Assembly (NCBI GenBank): GCA_902577515.1
Contig: CACGZJ010000007.1
Span: 1 to 64,000 of the forward strand
Direction: 5' to 3'
DNA: 64,000 bases
Origin: an uncultured Bacteroidota bacterium
Lineage (GTDB): Bacteria; Bacteroidota; Bacteroidia; Flavobacteriales; Flavobacteriaceae
The notes beneath the pieces are model-generated. The model was not told the DNA's origin, ran no database searches, and was given only the letters and a program-made list of their open reading frames with translations. Position numbers and translations under genes: made by a program. This document shows positions 31,856-41,621 of the stretch, piece by piece; positions within the stretch are counted from its first letter, which is position 1, and every line of letters starts with the position of its first letter.

Positions 31856-33454
31856 ATGAGAAAAAATCTATTATTTACATTATGTGTATTATTTTCTATT
31901 AATCTGAGCTCTCAAGAAAAAAATCTTTCAGAAGGACCTTTTGAGCAACTGATTATAAGAGGAGTAACTTTAATTAATGGAAATGGTAGTCCACCATTAG
32001 GACCAGTTGATATTGTAATAGAGAAAAATATCATTAAGTCTATTAAAACTGTTGGTTATCCTGGAGTTGAAATTAATGAGCGAAGAAGACCTAAACTAAA
32101 AAAAGGTGGACGTGAAATTGATGCTACTGGAATGTATTTACTTCCTGGATTTATCGATATGCATGGACATATTGGAGGTGTTGCTCAAGGTGCTGAACCT
32201 GACTATGTTTTTAAACTTTGGTTAGCACATGGTGTTACAACTGTTAGAGAACCAGGTGGAAGAGGTATTGACTTTAGTCTAGATTTAAAAAATAAGAGTA
32301 TCAAAAATGAAATTATAGCTCCAAGACTTGTTATTTATTCAGGTTTTGGTTCAGGTTATACTAATGAAATAAGCAATCCAGATCAAGCTAGAGAATGGGT
32401 AAGATTTAATGCTAAGAAAGGTGCAGATGGTATTAAGTTTTTTGGAGCTGAACCTGATATAATGATTGCAGCTTTAGATGAAAATAATTCATTAGGACTT
32501 GGCTCAGCTATGCATCATGCACAACTAAATGTAGTAAGATGGAATGTATTAAATTCAGCTAGGGCTGGACTGACATCAATGGAACATTGGTATGGTTTAC
32601 CAGAAGCACTCTTTGATGATAAAATAGTACAGGATTATCCTTATTACTATAATTATTCTAATGAGCAACATAGATTTGAAGAAGCTGGTCGACTTTGGGA
32701 TCAGGCTGCAAAACCTGGTTCAAAACACTGGAATGATGTAATGAATGAATTAATTGAACTAGATTTTACACTAGATCCAACTTTTAATATATATGAGGCT
32801 AGTAGAGACCTTCAAAGAGCTAGAAGAGCCGAATGGCATGAAGAATACACTTTACCAAGTTTATGGGAATTCTATCAACCAAGCAGAATATCCCATGGAT
32901 CCTACTGGCATTTTTGGGGCACAGAGCAAGAAGTAGCATGGAAAAAGAATTTTAATCTTTGGATGAATTTTGTTAATGAATATAAGAATAGAGGAGGTAG
33001 AGTTACAGTTGGATCAGATTCTGGGTTCATTTTCCAACTCTATGGATTTGCTTACATAAGAGAATTAGAGTTATTAAGAGAGGCAGGGTTCCATCCGCTA
33101 GAAGTTATTATGTCAGCTACGTTAAAAGGTGCAGAAGCACTAGATATGGATAACGAAATTGGTTCAATAGAAATAGGTAAAAAAGCTGACCTTATTCTAG
33201 TTGAAGAAAATCCACTTGAAAATCTTAAGGTTTTATATGGGACTGGAGCTATAAAGCTCAATAAAGATAATCAAGTCGAAAGAGTTGGAGGTCTAAAGTA
33301 TACAATTAAGGATGGTATTGTCTACGATTCAAAGCTTCTATTAGAAGATGTTAGAGAGATGGTTAGAGAAAGTAAGGATGAGTTAAATTATGAAATATAT
33401 CAACCTGGAGAGGAAAAAGATTGGACCTTAAATAAGGAAAGAAATATAGATTAG
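31856..33454 (+). CDS. Secreted amidohydrolase-family protein
   Basis: Signal peptide; LLPGFIDMHGHIGG, GSDSGFIF, IGSIEIGKKADLILV. Confidence 0.88.
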   Translation: MRKNLLFTLCVLFSINLSSQEKNLSEGPFEQLIIRGVTLINGNGSPPLGPVDIVIEKNIIKSIKTVGYPGVEINERRRPKLKKGGREIDATGMYLLPGFIDMHGHIGGVAQGAEPDYVFKLWLAHGVTTVREPGGRGIDFSLDLKNKSIKNEIIAPRLVIYSGFGSGYTNEISNPDQAREWVRFNAKKGADGIKFFGAEPDIMIAALDENNSLGLGSAMHHAQLNVVRWNVLNSARAGLTSMEHWYGLPEALFDDKIVQDYPYYYNYSNEQHRFEEAGRLWDQAAKPGSKHWNDVMNELIELDFTLDPTFNIYEASRDLQRARRAEWHEEYTLPSLWEFYQPSRISHGSYWHFWGTEQEVAWKKNFNLWMNFVNEYKNRGGRVTVGSDSGFIFQLYGFAYIRELELLREAGFHPLEVIMSATLKGAEALDMDNEIGSIEIGKKADLILVEENPLENLKVLYGTGAIKLNKDNQVERVGGLKYTIKDGIVYDSKLLLEDVREMVRESKDELNYEIYQPGEEKDWTLNKERNID

Positions 33455-34236
33455 CTTCTCTTATCTATAAACTCAAGCATCTTTAAATTAAAAATATTAG
33501 GTTTTTCAACATTAACCACATGACCACAATTTGGTATTACAAAAAGCTTAGAGTTCTTATGATTTTTTACTAGTTGCTTTACTGATGGTAAAAACATGTA
33601 GTCCTGGTCACCCATTATGTAATAAGTTGGTATTTGTATCTCAATTTGTCTAAAAAATTTCAATAAGGGAACTAATTCAGTAGTTAATTGAAACCATCTT
33701 TTAAACTCTTTTTGATAAAGCTTTTTTGCTTCCTTGACAAATAAGAGTCTAGATTCTTTATGGTTGATATTAGGCATTACAATAAATGCAAAAAGTTTAT
33801 ATATCCACATATATGGAAGAATTGATTTAGTAGAGTTCCCCAAAAACATAAGCACTTTTGATCTAAAATTTAATTTCATAATTGCTCCACCCATTATTAA
33901 ACTTTTTACTCTAGTTGGATTTCTTTCAGCAAAATTCCTAATCAGAATTGATCCTAAAGAGATACCAACAAAATGAGATTTTTTAATTTTTTCAGCATTT
34001 ATAACCTCAAGAATATCATTAGTGATTGAATTAAATGTATATTTTTTCTTAAACGGATTAATTGGAATTGATTTTGATTTTCCATGACCTCTTAAATCAA
34101 GTAGTAATAAATTATATTTTTTTGAAAAATATTTTATTTGCTTAAACCATATTGTAGAACTTCCTCCTGCACCATGAACAAAAGTGATCCAATCTGCATC
34201 TTTATTTTTACATAGAAATTTAGTATAATGAATCAT
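33451..34236 (-). CDS. Alpha/beta hydrolase
   Basis: HGAGGSSTIW, DLRGHGKS, GISLGS nucleophile elbow, terminal GHV. Confidence 0.88.
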   Translation of the reverse strand: MIHYTKFLCKNKDADWITFVHGAGGSSTIWFKQIKYFSKKYNLLLLDLRGHGKSKSIPINPFKKKYTFNSITNDILEVINAEKIKKSHFVGISLGSILIRNFAERNPTRVKSLIMGGAIMKLNFRSKVLMFLGNSTKSILPYMWIYKLFAFIVMPNINHKESRLLFVKEAKKLYQKEFKRWFQLTTELVPLLKFFRQIEIQIPTYYIMGDQDYMFLPSVKQLVKNHKNSKLFVIPNCGHVVNVEKPNIFNLKMLEFIDKRS

Positions 34237-34238
34237 AA

Positions 34239-35060
34239 TTATAGTGCATTAATATACTCTTCCATTTGATCTTTAATTTTTTTCGCTTCCTTAGCTGCAC
34301 ATTCAGCAAAATTATCATTATCTGATGCATAAATAATTGATCTTGAAGAATTGACTATCAACTTTAAATTTTTATCTAGACCATGTTTACATATTTCAGC
34401 CATATCCCCTCCTTGAGCACCAAATCCTGGGATTAACAAATAAGAATCAGGAACCATATTTCTTATTTTACCAATCTCTTTAGTGTTTTTTGCGCCAACA
34501 ACATACATAATTCTTTTGCTATTCTTCCAAGTTTTTGATGTTTCAATTACTTTTTGATAAAGCTTGTTATTGTCATCTAAATTAAGTTCTTGGAAATCAT
34601 TTGAACCAATATTTGAAGTTAATGCTAGAAGAAAAACAAGCTTATCTTCAATACTCAAAAAAGGTTCAACAGAGTCTGAACCCATATATGGTGACACAGT
34701 TATTGAATCAAAGTTAAGTTCCTTTAAAAAGGCATTAGCATACATTTTTGAGGTATTACCAATATCACCTCTCTTTGCATCAGCTATAGTAAATATTTCA
34801 GGGTAACTTTGATTAAGATAGTTTGCAATTTTATTAAGAGATTTAAAACCATCTGAACCATAAGCTTCAAAAAATGCAATATTCGGTTTATAAGCAATCG
34901 CATATTCATTCGTGGAATCAATAATTCTCTTTGCAAATTCAAATATAGGGTCGTCCAATTCTAAAATTGATTTAGGAATTTTATTTTTATCAATATCAAG
35001 ACCAATACAAAGAAATGATTTCTTTTTGTTTATTTGATCTTGTAATTTATTCATTATCAT
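34239..35060 (-). CDS. pyrF: Orotidine-5'-phosphate decarboxylase (long form)
   Basis: [29 protein letters not shown]. Confidence 0.94.
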   Translation of the reverse strand: MIMNKLQDQINKKKSFLCIGLDIDKNKIPKSILELDDPIFEFAKRIIDSTNEYAIAYKPNIAFFEAYGSDGFKSLNKIANYLNQSYPEIFTIADAKRGDIGNTSKMYANAFLKELNFDSITVSPYMGSDSVEPFLSIEDKLVFLLALTSNIGSNDFQELNLDDNNKLYQKVIETSKTWKNSKRIMYVVGAKNTKEIGKIRNMVPDSYLLIPGFGAQGGDMAEICKHGLDKNLKLIVNSSRSIIYASDNDNFAECAAKEAKKIKDQMEEYINAL

Positions 35061-36133
35061 ACTTCTCCGGCTTCTTTAAGTCTTTCAGTGTTGATATACA
35101 ATTTAATCTCATCAATTAGTTTAGAAACATCTCCGTCTAAAATTTTTGGCAGGTCATAAAGTGTCAAGCCAATTCTATGATCTGTGACTCTTCCTTGAGG
35201 ATAATTATATGTTCTAATTTTTGCTGATCTATCTCCAGATTTTACTAGCTCATTTCTTTTTTTAGAATCAGACTCCATTCTTTTATTAAGCTCAATCTCA
35301 TAAAGTCTTGATCTTAAAACTTTCATGGCTTTTTCTTTATTTTTATGTTGAGATTTTTGATCTTGACATTGAGCAACAACTCCTGTTGGCTCATGAGTTA
35401 ATCTAACCGCAGAGTATGTAGTATTAACAGATTGACCTCCTGGACCAGACGAACAGAAGTAGTCAACTCTAACTTCGTTCATGTTAACCTCAACATCAAA
35501 TTCTTCAGCTTCAGGTAGAACCATCACAGTTGCTGCAGATGTATGAACTCTTCCTTGAGTCTCGGTTTGAGGAACTCTTTGAACCCTATGAACTCCTGAT
35601 TCATATTTTAACTCACCATATACTTCCTCCCCCGCTATTTCAAATATGACCTCTTTGAATCCCCCTGCAGTTCCCTCACTAGTGTCAACAATATTTAGAT
35701 TCCATTTTTTTTCTTGTGCAAATTTTGTATACATCCTAAATAAATCACCTGCAAAAATACTCGCTTCATCTCCACCAGTTCCTGCTCTAATTTCCACTAC
35801 AACATTTTTTGCATCATCCGGATCTTTTGGAATTAGAAGAATTTTAATTTCATCTTCAAGTTTTTCTATTGATTGTTTTGAGATTTCCAATTGTTCCTTA
35901 GCCATCTCAACCATATCTTTATCATCAGAAGATTTTATATAACCCTCAGCTTCATCTTTTTGATCTATTGCTTCTTTATATAGTTTTCCTTTATTTACAA
36001 GAATACTAAGCTCCTTTAGCTCTTTATTTAGCTCAATATATTTTTTTTGATCAGCAATGATTTCTGGATTACTAATCATTTGATATATCTCATCATATCT
36101 TTTTTTAACAATATCTATTTTTTCTGTAAGCAT
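35057..36133 (-). CDS. prfA: Peptide chain release factor 1
   Basis: GGQ motif in [32 protein letters not shown]. Confidence 0.96.
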   Translation of the reverse strand: MLTEKIDIVKKRYDEIYQMISNPEIIADQKKYIELNKELKELSILVNKGKLYKEAIDQKDEAEGYIKSSDDKDMVEMAKEQLEISKQSIEKLEDEIKILLIPKDPDDAKNVVVEIRAGTGGDEASIFAGDLFRMYTKFAQEKKWNLNIVDTSEGTAGGFKEVIFEIAGEEVYGELKYESGVHRVQRVPQTETQGRVHTSAATVMVLPEAEEFDVEVNMNEVRVDYFCSSGPGGQSVNTTYSAVRLTHEPTGVVAQCQDQKSQHKNKEKAMKVLRSRLYEIELNKRMESDSKKRNELVKSGDRSAKIRTYNYPQGRVTDHRIGLTLYDLPKILDGDVSKLIDEIKLYINTERLKEAGEV

Positions 36134-36141
36134 AATGAGTT

Positions 36142-37308
36142 TTAATAATCAAAATTACCTAATTCTGATTGAATACTAAGTTTCTTAACATCTGATTCAA
36201 TTACTTCACCAATAATTTTAGCATCTATGCCAACTGATTTTGAGATATTAATGACATTAGATGCATTTTCGGGATCTAAATATATTTCCATTCTATGTCC
36301 CATATTAAAAACCTTATACATCTCCTTTGGATCTGTGTTTGACTCATTCATTATTAGTTTAAAAATTGGAGGAATTTCAAAAAGGTTATTTTTCAATACT
36401 TGTAAATTCTCAATAAAATGTAAAATTTTTGTTTGACCACCACCAGTGCAATGAATAATTCCATTTATTTTATCTCTTCCAATTTCATCAAAAATTAACT
36501 TTAAAAGAGGTGCATAAGATCTTGTTGGAGATAAAAGCATTTTTCCTATATCAATATTGAACCCATCTAATTTATCTGTTAAATTCTTTGAACCACAATA
36601 AGCCAACTCGTTAGGAAGCTCGTTATCATATGACTCGGGGTATTTTTCTTTTATGTATTGAGACAGTACGTCATGTCTAGCCGATGTAAGTCCATTACTT
36701 CCAATACCTGAGTTATATTCTTTGTCGTAAGATGAGGTACCTGAAGATGATAATCCAACAATAACATCTCCTGCTTGTATATTTGAGTTATCAATTATTT
36801 GACTCTTTTTGATTCTAACTGTCATACAAGAGTCTACTATTATTGTTCTTACAAGATCACCCACATCAGCAGTTTCTCCTCCCCCACTATGAATATTTAT
36901 TCCTAAACCTCTATAAAAATTTAATATTTCATCAGTCCCCGAAATTATATTTGATATTACCTCACCGGGAATCTTATTTTTATTTCTTCCAATTGTAGAA
37001 GAGATTACAATGTTATCAGTTGCTCCAACGCAAGCAATATCATCAAGATTCATCACAATGGAATCTTGAGCTATATCTTTCCATACAGAAATATCTCCTG
37101 TTTCTTTCCAATAAATATATGCTAGAGATGATTTGGTTCCAGCACCATCTGAATGGATAATTAATGCATGATCATCAGAATTTGAAATTAAATCAGGAAG
37201 TATTTTACAAAAAGCTCTTGGATATAAACCTTTATTATGATCTTTTATTGCATTGTGGACGTCTTCTTTATCAGAAGAAACACCTCTTAATTTGTATCTA
37301 TTGGTCAT
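36142..37308 (-). CDS. purM: Phosphoribosylformylglycinamidine cyclo-ligase / AIR synthase (start at MTNRYKL)
   Basis: [44 protein letters not shown]. Confidence 0.9.
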   Translation of the reverse strand: MTNRYKLRGVSSDKEDVHNAIKDHNKGLYPRAFCKILPDLISNSDDHALIIHSDGAGTKSSLAYIYWKETGDISVWKDIAQDSIVMNLDDIACVGATDNIVISSTIGRNKNKIPGEVISNIISGTDEILNFYRGLGINIHSGGGETADVGDLVRTIIVDSCMTVRIKKSQIIDNSNIQAGDVIVGLSSSGTSSYDKEYNSGIGSNGLTSARHDVLSQYIKEKYPESYDNELPNELAYCGSKNLTDKLDGFNIDIGKMLLSPTRSYAPLLKLIFDEIGRDKINGIIHCTGGGQTKILHFIENLQVLKNNLFEIPPIFKLIMNESNTDPKEMYKVFNMGHRMEIYLDPENASNVINISKSVGIDAKIIGEVIESDVKKLSIQSELGNFDY

Positions 37309-37621
37309 TATTCTGAACAAAGTTATCAAAAAAAAATCTTAATAAGTTTTTAATAAATTACCATTAACAAATAAGCTTAAATTTTCTAATTAATTTAATT
37401 TAGAATTCATGTTTTTATACCTGATTATTAATTTATTATATAAAAATTAAAAATGGTTTATTATAATGCATTTTTCTCAATTTTTAATTCAATTTTATAT
37501 GTATTTAATAATTTTTATTCGATAAAATAATAGATTAATAAAAGTTCTTTAAAACTGAGGTTATCAACATCTATAAAATTTAAAAAAAATTAAATTGGCG
37601 CACTAACAAAAAATAATAACT

Positions 37622-38626
37622 ATGAGCAAATCTAAATTAGAATATATATGGCTTGATGGGTACAAACCAACTCAAAGCCTTAGAAGTAAAACTAAAGTCG
37701 TTTCAGACTTTGACGGTAAACTTTCTAGCTGTCCCATGTGGTCTTTTGATGGTTCTTCGACTCTTCAAGCTCCAGGTGGATCTTCAGATTGTTTACTTAA
37801 ACCAGTAGCAATATACCCAGATCCTGAAAGAAAAAATGGGTTTCTAGTAATGACTGAAGTATTAAGTGCAGATGGGAGTCCACATGAATCAAATGGTAGA
37901 GCAACTATTGATGATAGTGATAATGACTTTTGGTTTGGCTTCGAACAAGAATATTTCCTTTGGGATACTGAGACTAACTTACCTCTTGGTTTTCCAAAAG
38001 ATCAAACTCCCCAGGGACAGTTTTATTGTTCAGTAGGAGGTGCAAATACCTTTGGACGTGAAATAATGGATCGTCATCTTGATGTATGTCTAGAGGCTGG
38101 AATTAATGTTGAAGGGACAAATGCTGAAGTTGCAGCAGGCCAATGGGAATTTCAAACATTCGCTAAAGGAGCTCAGCAGGCAGGTGATGAAATGTGGGTA
38201 GCTAGATATTTATTAGAAAGAATAGCAGAAGATTATGCTATTAAAATTGAATATCATCCTAAACCTCTTGGAGCAACTGACTGGAATGGGTCAGGTATGC
38301 ATGCAAACTTCTCAAATAATACTCTAAGAACTTGTGGATCTAAAGAGACATATGAAAAAATATGTGAGTCATTTAGACCTGTTGTTAATGAATGTATTGC
38401 AGTTTATGGTGCATACAATGATCAAAGATTAACAGGTGATCATGAAACACAATCAATCACTGAGTTTAGCTATGGAGTTTCAGATAGAGGTGCATCTATT
38501 AGAATTCCAATAATGACTGTTGAAAGTGGATGGAAAGGGTGGTTAGAAGACAGAAGACCTGCATCAAATGCTGACCCTTATAAAGTAGCAGCAATAATTG
38601 TCAAAACAGTAAAGAGCGTATCCTAA
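37622..38626 (+). CDS. glnA: Type II (eukaryotic-like GSII) glutamine synthetase
   Basis: WSFDGSSTLQA, FGFEQEYF, AAGQWEFQ, NGSGMHANFSN, DRGASIRIP. Confidence 0.94.
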   Translation: MSKSKLEYIWLDGYKPTQSLRSKTKVVSDFDGKLSSCPMWSFDGSSTLQAPGGSSDCLLKPVAIYPDPERKNGFLVMTEVLSADGSPHESNGRATIDDSDNDFWFGFEQEYFLWDTETNLPLGFPKDQTPQGQFYCSVGGANTFGREIMDRHLDVCLEAGINVEGTNAEVAAGQWEFQTFAKGAQQAGDEMWVARYLLERIAEDYAIKIEYHPKPLGATDWNGSGMHANFSNNTLRTCGSKETYEKICESFRPVVNECIAVYGAYNDQRLTGDHETQSITEFSYGVSDRGASIRIPIMTVESGWKGWLEDRRPASNADPYKVAAIIVKTVKSVS

Positions 38627-38638
38627 AGGATAAGTATC

Positions 38639-39580
38639 TTAATTTAGTATTAAAGGGATTATAAAAATTAAATATAATGTTAATATAATAATCCCTTTTT
38701 TTCTTGTCAAAATATTTCTTCTTTTCAAATAAGCCAGTGGAAGAATTACAGCTGAAAAAAGTATTACCCATAACATATCATTAAATATTATTTTAGAGTC
38801 AATTTGTTCTATTGGAAATACAGTAGATGTAATTCCAATAACTACCAGTAGATTAAATATATTAGATCCAATAAGATTACCTATTGAAATATCATTTTGT
38901 TTTTTAATTGAAGCTACAACAGATGCAGCTAATTCAGGAATACTTGTTCCAATAGCAACCATTGTTATGCTAATTACTCTTTCTGAGATTTCGTATTTGT
39001 TGGCTACAGTTATAGCAGATTTTATTAAAGTTTCAGAGCCAAGCCATAATAGTAATCCGCTAAACAAAACATAAAAAATTGATTGAGGAATAAAAATTTT
39101 AGAAGTATCACCTATATCCGAGAACTCTGAAATACTCTTCTTTTGATATAAAAATAAATAAATAAGTATTAGAGAAATTGAAACAAGGAGTATAATACCT
39201 TCAACTCTAGTTATTTTATTGCCAGTTATTAATAGTAAATAAAATAAAAAAGTTGAAAGCATTAGTAGAGGAAAATCTGATGTATAAAATCTTTGTTGTA
39301 AAGTAATTGGGTAAATAATTGTTATTATTCCAAGAACTAGCCCAATATTAGCAATATTTGATCCTATAACATTACCTATAGCAAAATTCGAAAATCCATT
39401 TAGAGTTGCATTTAAGCTAACAATTAGCTCAGGAGCAGATGTAGCAAATGATACAACTGTCATGCCAATTATAATTTTAGGAACAGAAAACTTTAATGAT
39501 ATATCAACAGAAGATTTTGTAAGCATATCACCGCCATACGACAGAAGAATAATTCCAAATAAAATACCTAAAAAATCCAA
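38639..39580 (-). CDS. Calcium/sodium antiporter (CaCA family)
   Basis: Duplicated alpha-repeats ATSAPELIVS..GNVIGSNIANIGLV and GTSIPELAASV..GNLIGSNIFNLLVV. Confidence 0.93.
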   Translation of the reverse strand: MDFLGILFGIILLSYGGDMLTKSSVDISLKFSVPKIIIGMTVVSFATSAPELIVSLNATLNGFSNFAIGNVIGSNIANIGLVLGIITIIYPITLQQRFYTSDFPLLMLSTFLFYLLLITGNKITRVEGIILLVSISLILIYLFLYQKKSISEFSDIGDTSKIFIPQSIFYVLFSGLLLWLGSETLIKSAITVANKYEISERVISITMVAIGTSIPELAASVVASIKKQNDISIGNLIGSNIFNLLVVIGITSTVFPIEQIDSKIIFNDMLWVILFSAVILPLAYLKRRNILTRKKGIIILTLYLIFIIPLILN

Positions 39581-39594
39581 AATTTAATATTAGA

Positions 39595-39666
39595 GGGCAA
39601 TGGAGGACTCAAACCCCCATCTGAAGAGCCGTAATCTTCTGTTCTATTCAGTTGAACTAATTGCCC
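39595..39666 (-). tRNA. tRNA-Arg(ACG)
   Basis: Cloverleaf on minus: acceptor GGGCAAT/ATTGCCC, D stem GTTC/GAAC, anticodon arm GAAGA-TTACGGC-TCTTC, T arm GGGGG-TTTGAGT-CCTCC. Confidence 0.85.
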
Positions 39667-39674
39667 ATTTCATG

Positions 39675-39682
39675 CAAAAATA
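39675..39682 (-). promoter_or_regulatory. -7 element TATTTTTG for tRNA-Arg
   Basis: Minus-strand TAnnTTTG 8 nt upstream of mature 5' end. Confidence 0.5.
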
Positions 39683-39757
39683 TATATATATAACGAGATT
39701 AATAATTAATCTAGATTAAAATTTAATATCTTAGTTATGATTTAAAAATTTATTAAG

Positions 39758-39823
39758 ATGGATTGTAACTGCGTGAAATGTAATTGTACAAATAATTGCG
39801 ATTGTACTTGTTGCAATTGCTAA
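39758..39823 (+). CDS. Putative 21-aa cysteine-rich micropeptide MDCNCVKCNCTNNCDCTCCNC
   Basis: ATG..TAA, 9 Cys of 21 residues; not in supplied ORF track; followed by a terminator-like hairpin + T tract. Confidence 0.5.
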   Translation: MDCNCVKCNCTNNCDCTCCNC

Positions 39824-39857
39824 AAAAACAAATTTAAGTAATTGATAATCAATCTCT

Positions 39858-39899
39858 TACTAAAAGTTATTAACAATTTAGTATTTAAGGTTTTTTTTT
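39858..39899 (+). terminator. Putative intrinsic terminator after the Cys-rich ORF
   Basis: Stem TACTAAA (39858-39864)/TTTAGTA (39877-39883) then T tract at about 39891-39899. Confidence 0.45.
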
Positions 39900-39924
39900 C
39901 TCAATTATTTTTTTACATTTACAT

Positions 39925-40105
39925 AAGTAAGTGAAAGAGACGGAAAAATTCGCCGTAACGTTCAAAGCGAAAGCAGAGATTAAACTTACAAAACTCTAAA
40001 CATTAAAAAGTAGTCAAATTAACTACTATTTGAAATAAAATTCAATCGTGAGTAGAGAATTAGAAAGCCTGGCGCACCTAGTGAGTCAGGCTTTCGAATT
40101 TTATA
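39925..40105 (+). ncRNA. Candidate structured non-coding RNA of unknown class
   Basis: No plausible ORF; TACATTTA (-7-like) at 39914-39921; helices 39927-39932/39984-39989, 39940-39943/39953-39956, 40009-40014/40022-40027 and a long 3' hairpin 40058-40100 followed by TTTTAT. Confidence 0.45.
40058..40100 (+). terminator. Long near-perfect hairpin AATTaGAAAGCCTGGCgCAC-CTA-GTGaGTCAGGCTTTCgAATT; terminator or RNA 3' domain
   Basis: 4+11+3 bp interrupted only by single mismatches; triloop CTA. Confidence 0.65.
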
Positions 40106-40118
40106 AAACTTTTGATAG

Positions 40119-40877
40119 TTAATTAATATTATGCATTTTAGAGTATGATTTATATGGTAGATCAATAAGTGAAATAATTTCAAAGATTTTTGCTTCAGAT
40201 ATTATTTCAATACTGATTGATAACTCATTATCTACTATTAAAAAATCTCCTGCATTATAAGTTTCTTCTTTTAATTTGATGATTCCTGATTGTATAAAAA
40301 TTGAGTGGAATCTATCTTTATATATATCATGGACATATTTACCTTTAGATAATTTATGCTGATATATCTCAATAGACTCAGACTTTAAATCTATTTGATT
40401 GTTAATGTCCGAAATAATTTTTGTTTCCTTTAAATCCTGCTTTCTAATAGAAAAGTTATCTGATTTATAGTCGCTGTATTTTGCTTCTTCATACAAAGAT
40501 TCGTTAAGATTGGGATCAAACCATATTTGAAATATCTCAGAACCTTTTTTTAATTTTTCTGAATGAGATATTCCTTTACCTGCTTTAATAACCTGAACAT
40601 CACCTTCTTTAAGAGTTATCCATCTATCTAAAAGAGTGTCATAATGCTCAATTTCACCCTTTAGAACAAAACTACATATTTCAAATCCTCTATGAGGGTG
40701 AAGACCTATGACACTGTCTTTTTTTGACGCCCAAGCATGAGCCCAGTAGAATAAATTAGAATATGGTTTTAAGATACCTCCATCATGAGGGAATCCAATT
40801 GGTTTTTTTTCAAGAATTTCATCTCCATTAAAATTACCATTAGCCTGATTATCTTTCTTAAAAATTGTAATAGCCAT
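40119..40877 (-). CDS. Pirin family protein
   Basis: GLHPHRGFEICSFVLKGEIEHYDTL, GDVQVIKAGKGISHSE, FQIWFDP. Confidence 0.9.
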   Translation of the reverse strand: MAITIFKKDNQANGNFNGDEILEKKPIGFPHDGGILKPYSNLFYWAHAWASKKDSVIGLHPHRGFEICSFVLKGEIEHYDTLLDRWITLKEGDVQVIKAGKGISHSEKLKKGSEIFQIWFDPNLNESLYEEAKYSDYKSDNFSIRKQDLKETKIISDINNQIDLKSESIEIYQHKLSKGKYVHDIYKDRFHSIFIQSGIIKLKEETYNAGDFLIVDNELSISIEIISEAKIFEIISLIDLPYKSYSKMHNIN

Positions 40878-40913
40878 AAAAGATTTTAGAGGTCAATATT
40901 GTTGATAATTTAC

Positions 40914-41093
40914 TCAAAGATTTTGAATTGTTTTTAAGAACTTATCATCAATCCTAAAATAGTATCCATTTTCTTCATGTATACTACCATCAGGTTTTCC
41001 ATTATAAGTATGATACATAATAATATGTTCTTTAAAAGCTTTAATATCCTGAACTATATATTCATTACCATATATGTCAGTTAATTTAGCCAT
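40914..41093 (-). CDS. Hypothetical small protein (start at MAKLTDIYGNEY)
   Basis: ORF, start trimmed to internal Met; overlaps upstream gene by 8 nt. Confidence 0.55.
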   Translation of the reverse strand: MAKLTDIYGNEYIVQDIKAFKEHIIMYHTYNGKPDGSIHEENGYYFRIDDKFLKTIQNL

Positions 41094-41589
41094 AAACTGG
41101 TGAGGCAGCGGCAGACTCTGCAACTTGCATCCTTCTCATTATAAATAAACCATAAATAATTAAGTCTAATCTAGAATTACTTAAATCAATTTTCTCAATC
41201 TCTATATTTTCTTTCCACTTTTTGAATGAGTAATTAATTGATAGAACTGGTTTTGTCCCATCTTCTAAAAGAGTATATAGTTTTTCAATTCTCCACATTC
41301 CACCCGTATTTGATTGAGATAATGAATATGCTTTATTTGAATCATTCAGAATAAGTGAGTATCCTCCTGTTTTCCATTTATAATTAAATACACCGATAAT
41401 TTTACTTCCCCGGAAAATATTATAAGATGAACTCCAAAAACTTTTCTTTTTTATCTGGTAAGTTCTACTGTTATAAAAAAAATTTATTTGACTTGAATAC
41501 CACTTAGGCTTTATTCCTCTAATCAAAACTTCTTGTTTTTCAATAATTTGAAAATCTTTATTATTCTTCTCAATATTTACCTTAATCAT
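41086..41589 (-). CDS. Hypothetical protein (LURP-one/Tubby-like beta-rich, tentative)
   Basis: Beta-rich, W/Y-rich ORF of 167 aa; no catalytic motif recognised. Confidence 0.6.
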   Translation of the reverse strand: MIKVNIEKNNKDFQIIEKQEVLIRGIKPKWYSSQINFFYNSRTYQIKKKSFWSSSYNIFRGSKIIGVFNYKWKTGGYSLILNDSNKAYSLSQSNTGGMWRIEKLYTLLEDGTKPVLSINYSFKKWKENIEIEKIDLSNSRLDLIIYGLFIMRRMQVAESAAASPVYG

Positions 41590-41621
41590 TATTAAAAATC
41601 TGAATTATAATTAAATCTAAT

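Noticed and set aside
37453-37530. 25-aa hydrophobic ORF (MVYYNAFFSIFNSILYVFNNFYSIK) upstream of glnA
   Set aside because: Very AT-rich random-looking composition and no clear promoter or terminator; not supported as a gene.
37561-37569. TTATCAACA, one mismatch from a DnaA box, upstream of glnA (another in reverse near 40900-40908)
   Set aside because: Isolated single sites; expected by chance in AT-rich DNA, no cluster, no dnaA/dnaN context to argue for oriC.
39758-39823. Cys-rich ORF as a cysteine attenuator leader peptide
   Set aside because: No downstream same-strand biosynthetic gene; the next + strand CDS is over 4 kb away and a convergent gene intervenes.
39925-40105. Assignment of the structured RNA as tmRNA, SRP RNA or RNase P RNA
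   Set aside because: No tRNA-like ends or tag ORF, no SRP GGAA-loop signature, no RNase P GAGGAAAGTCC-like core; class left open.
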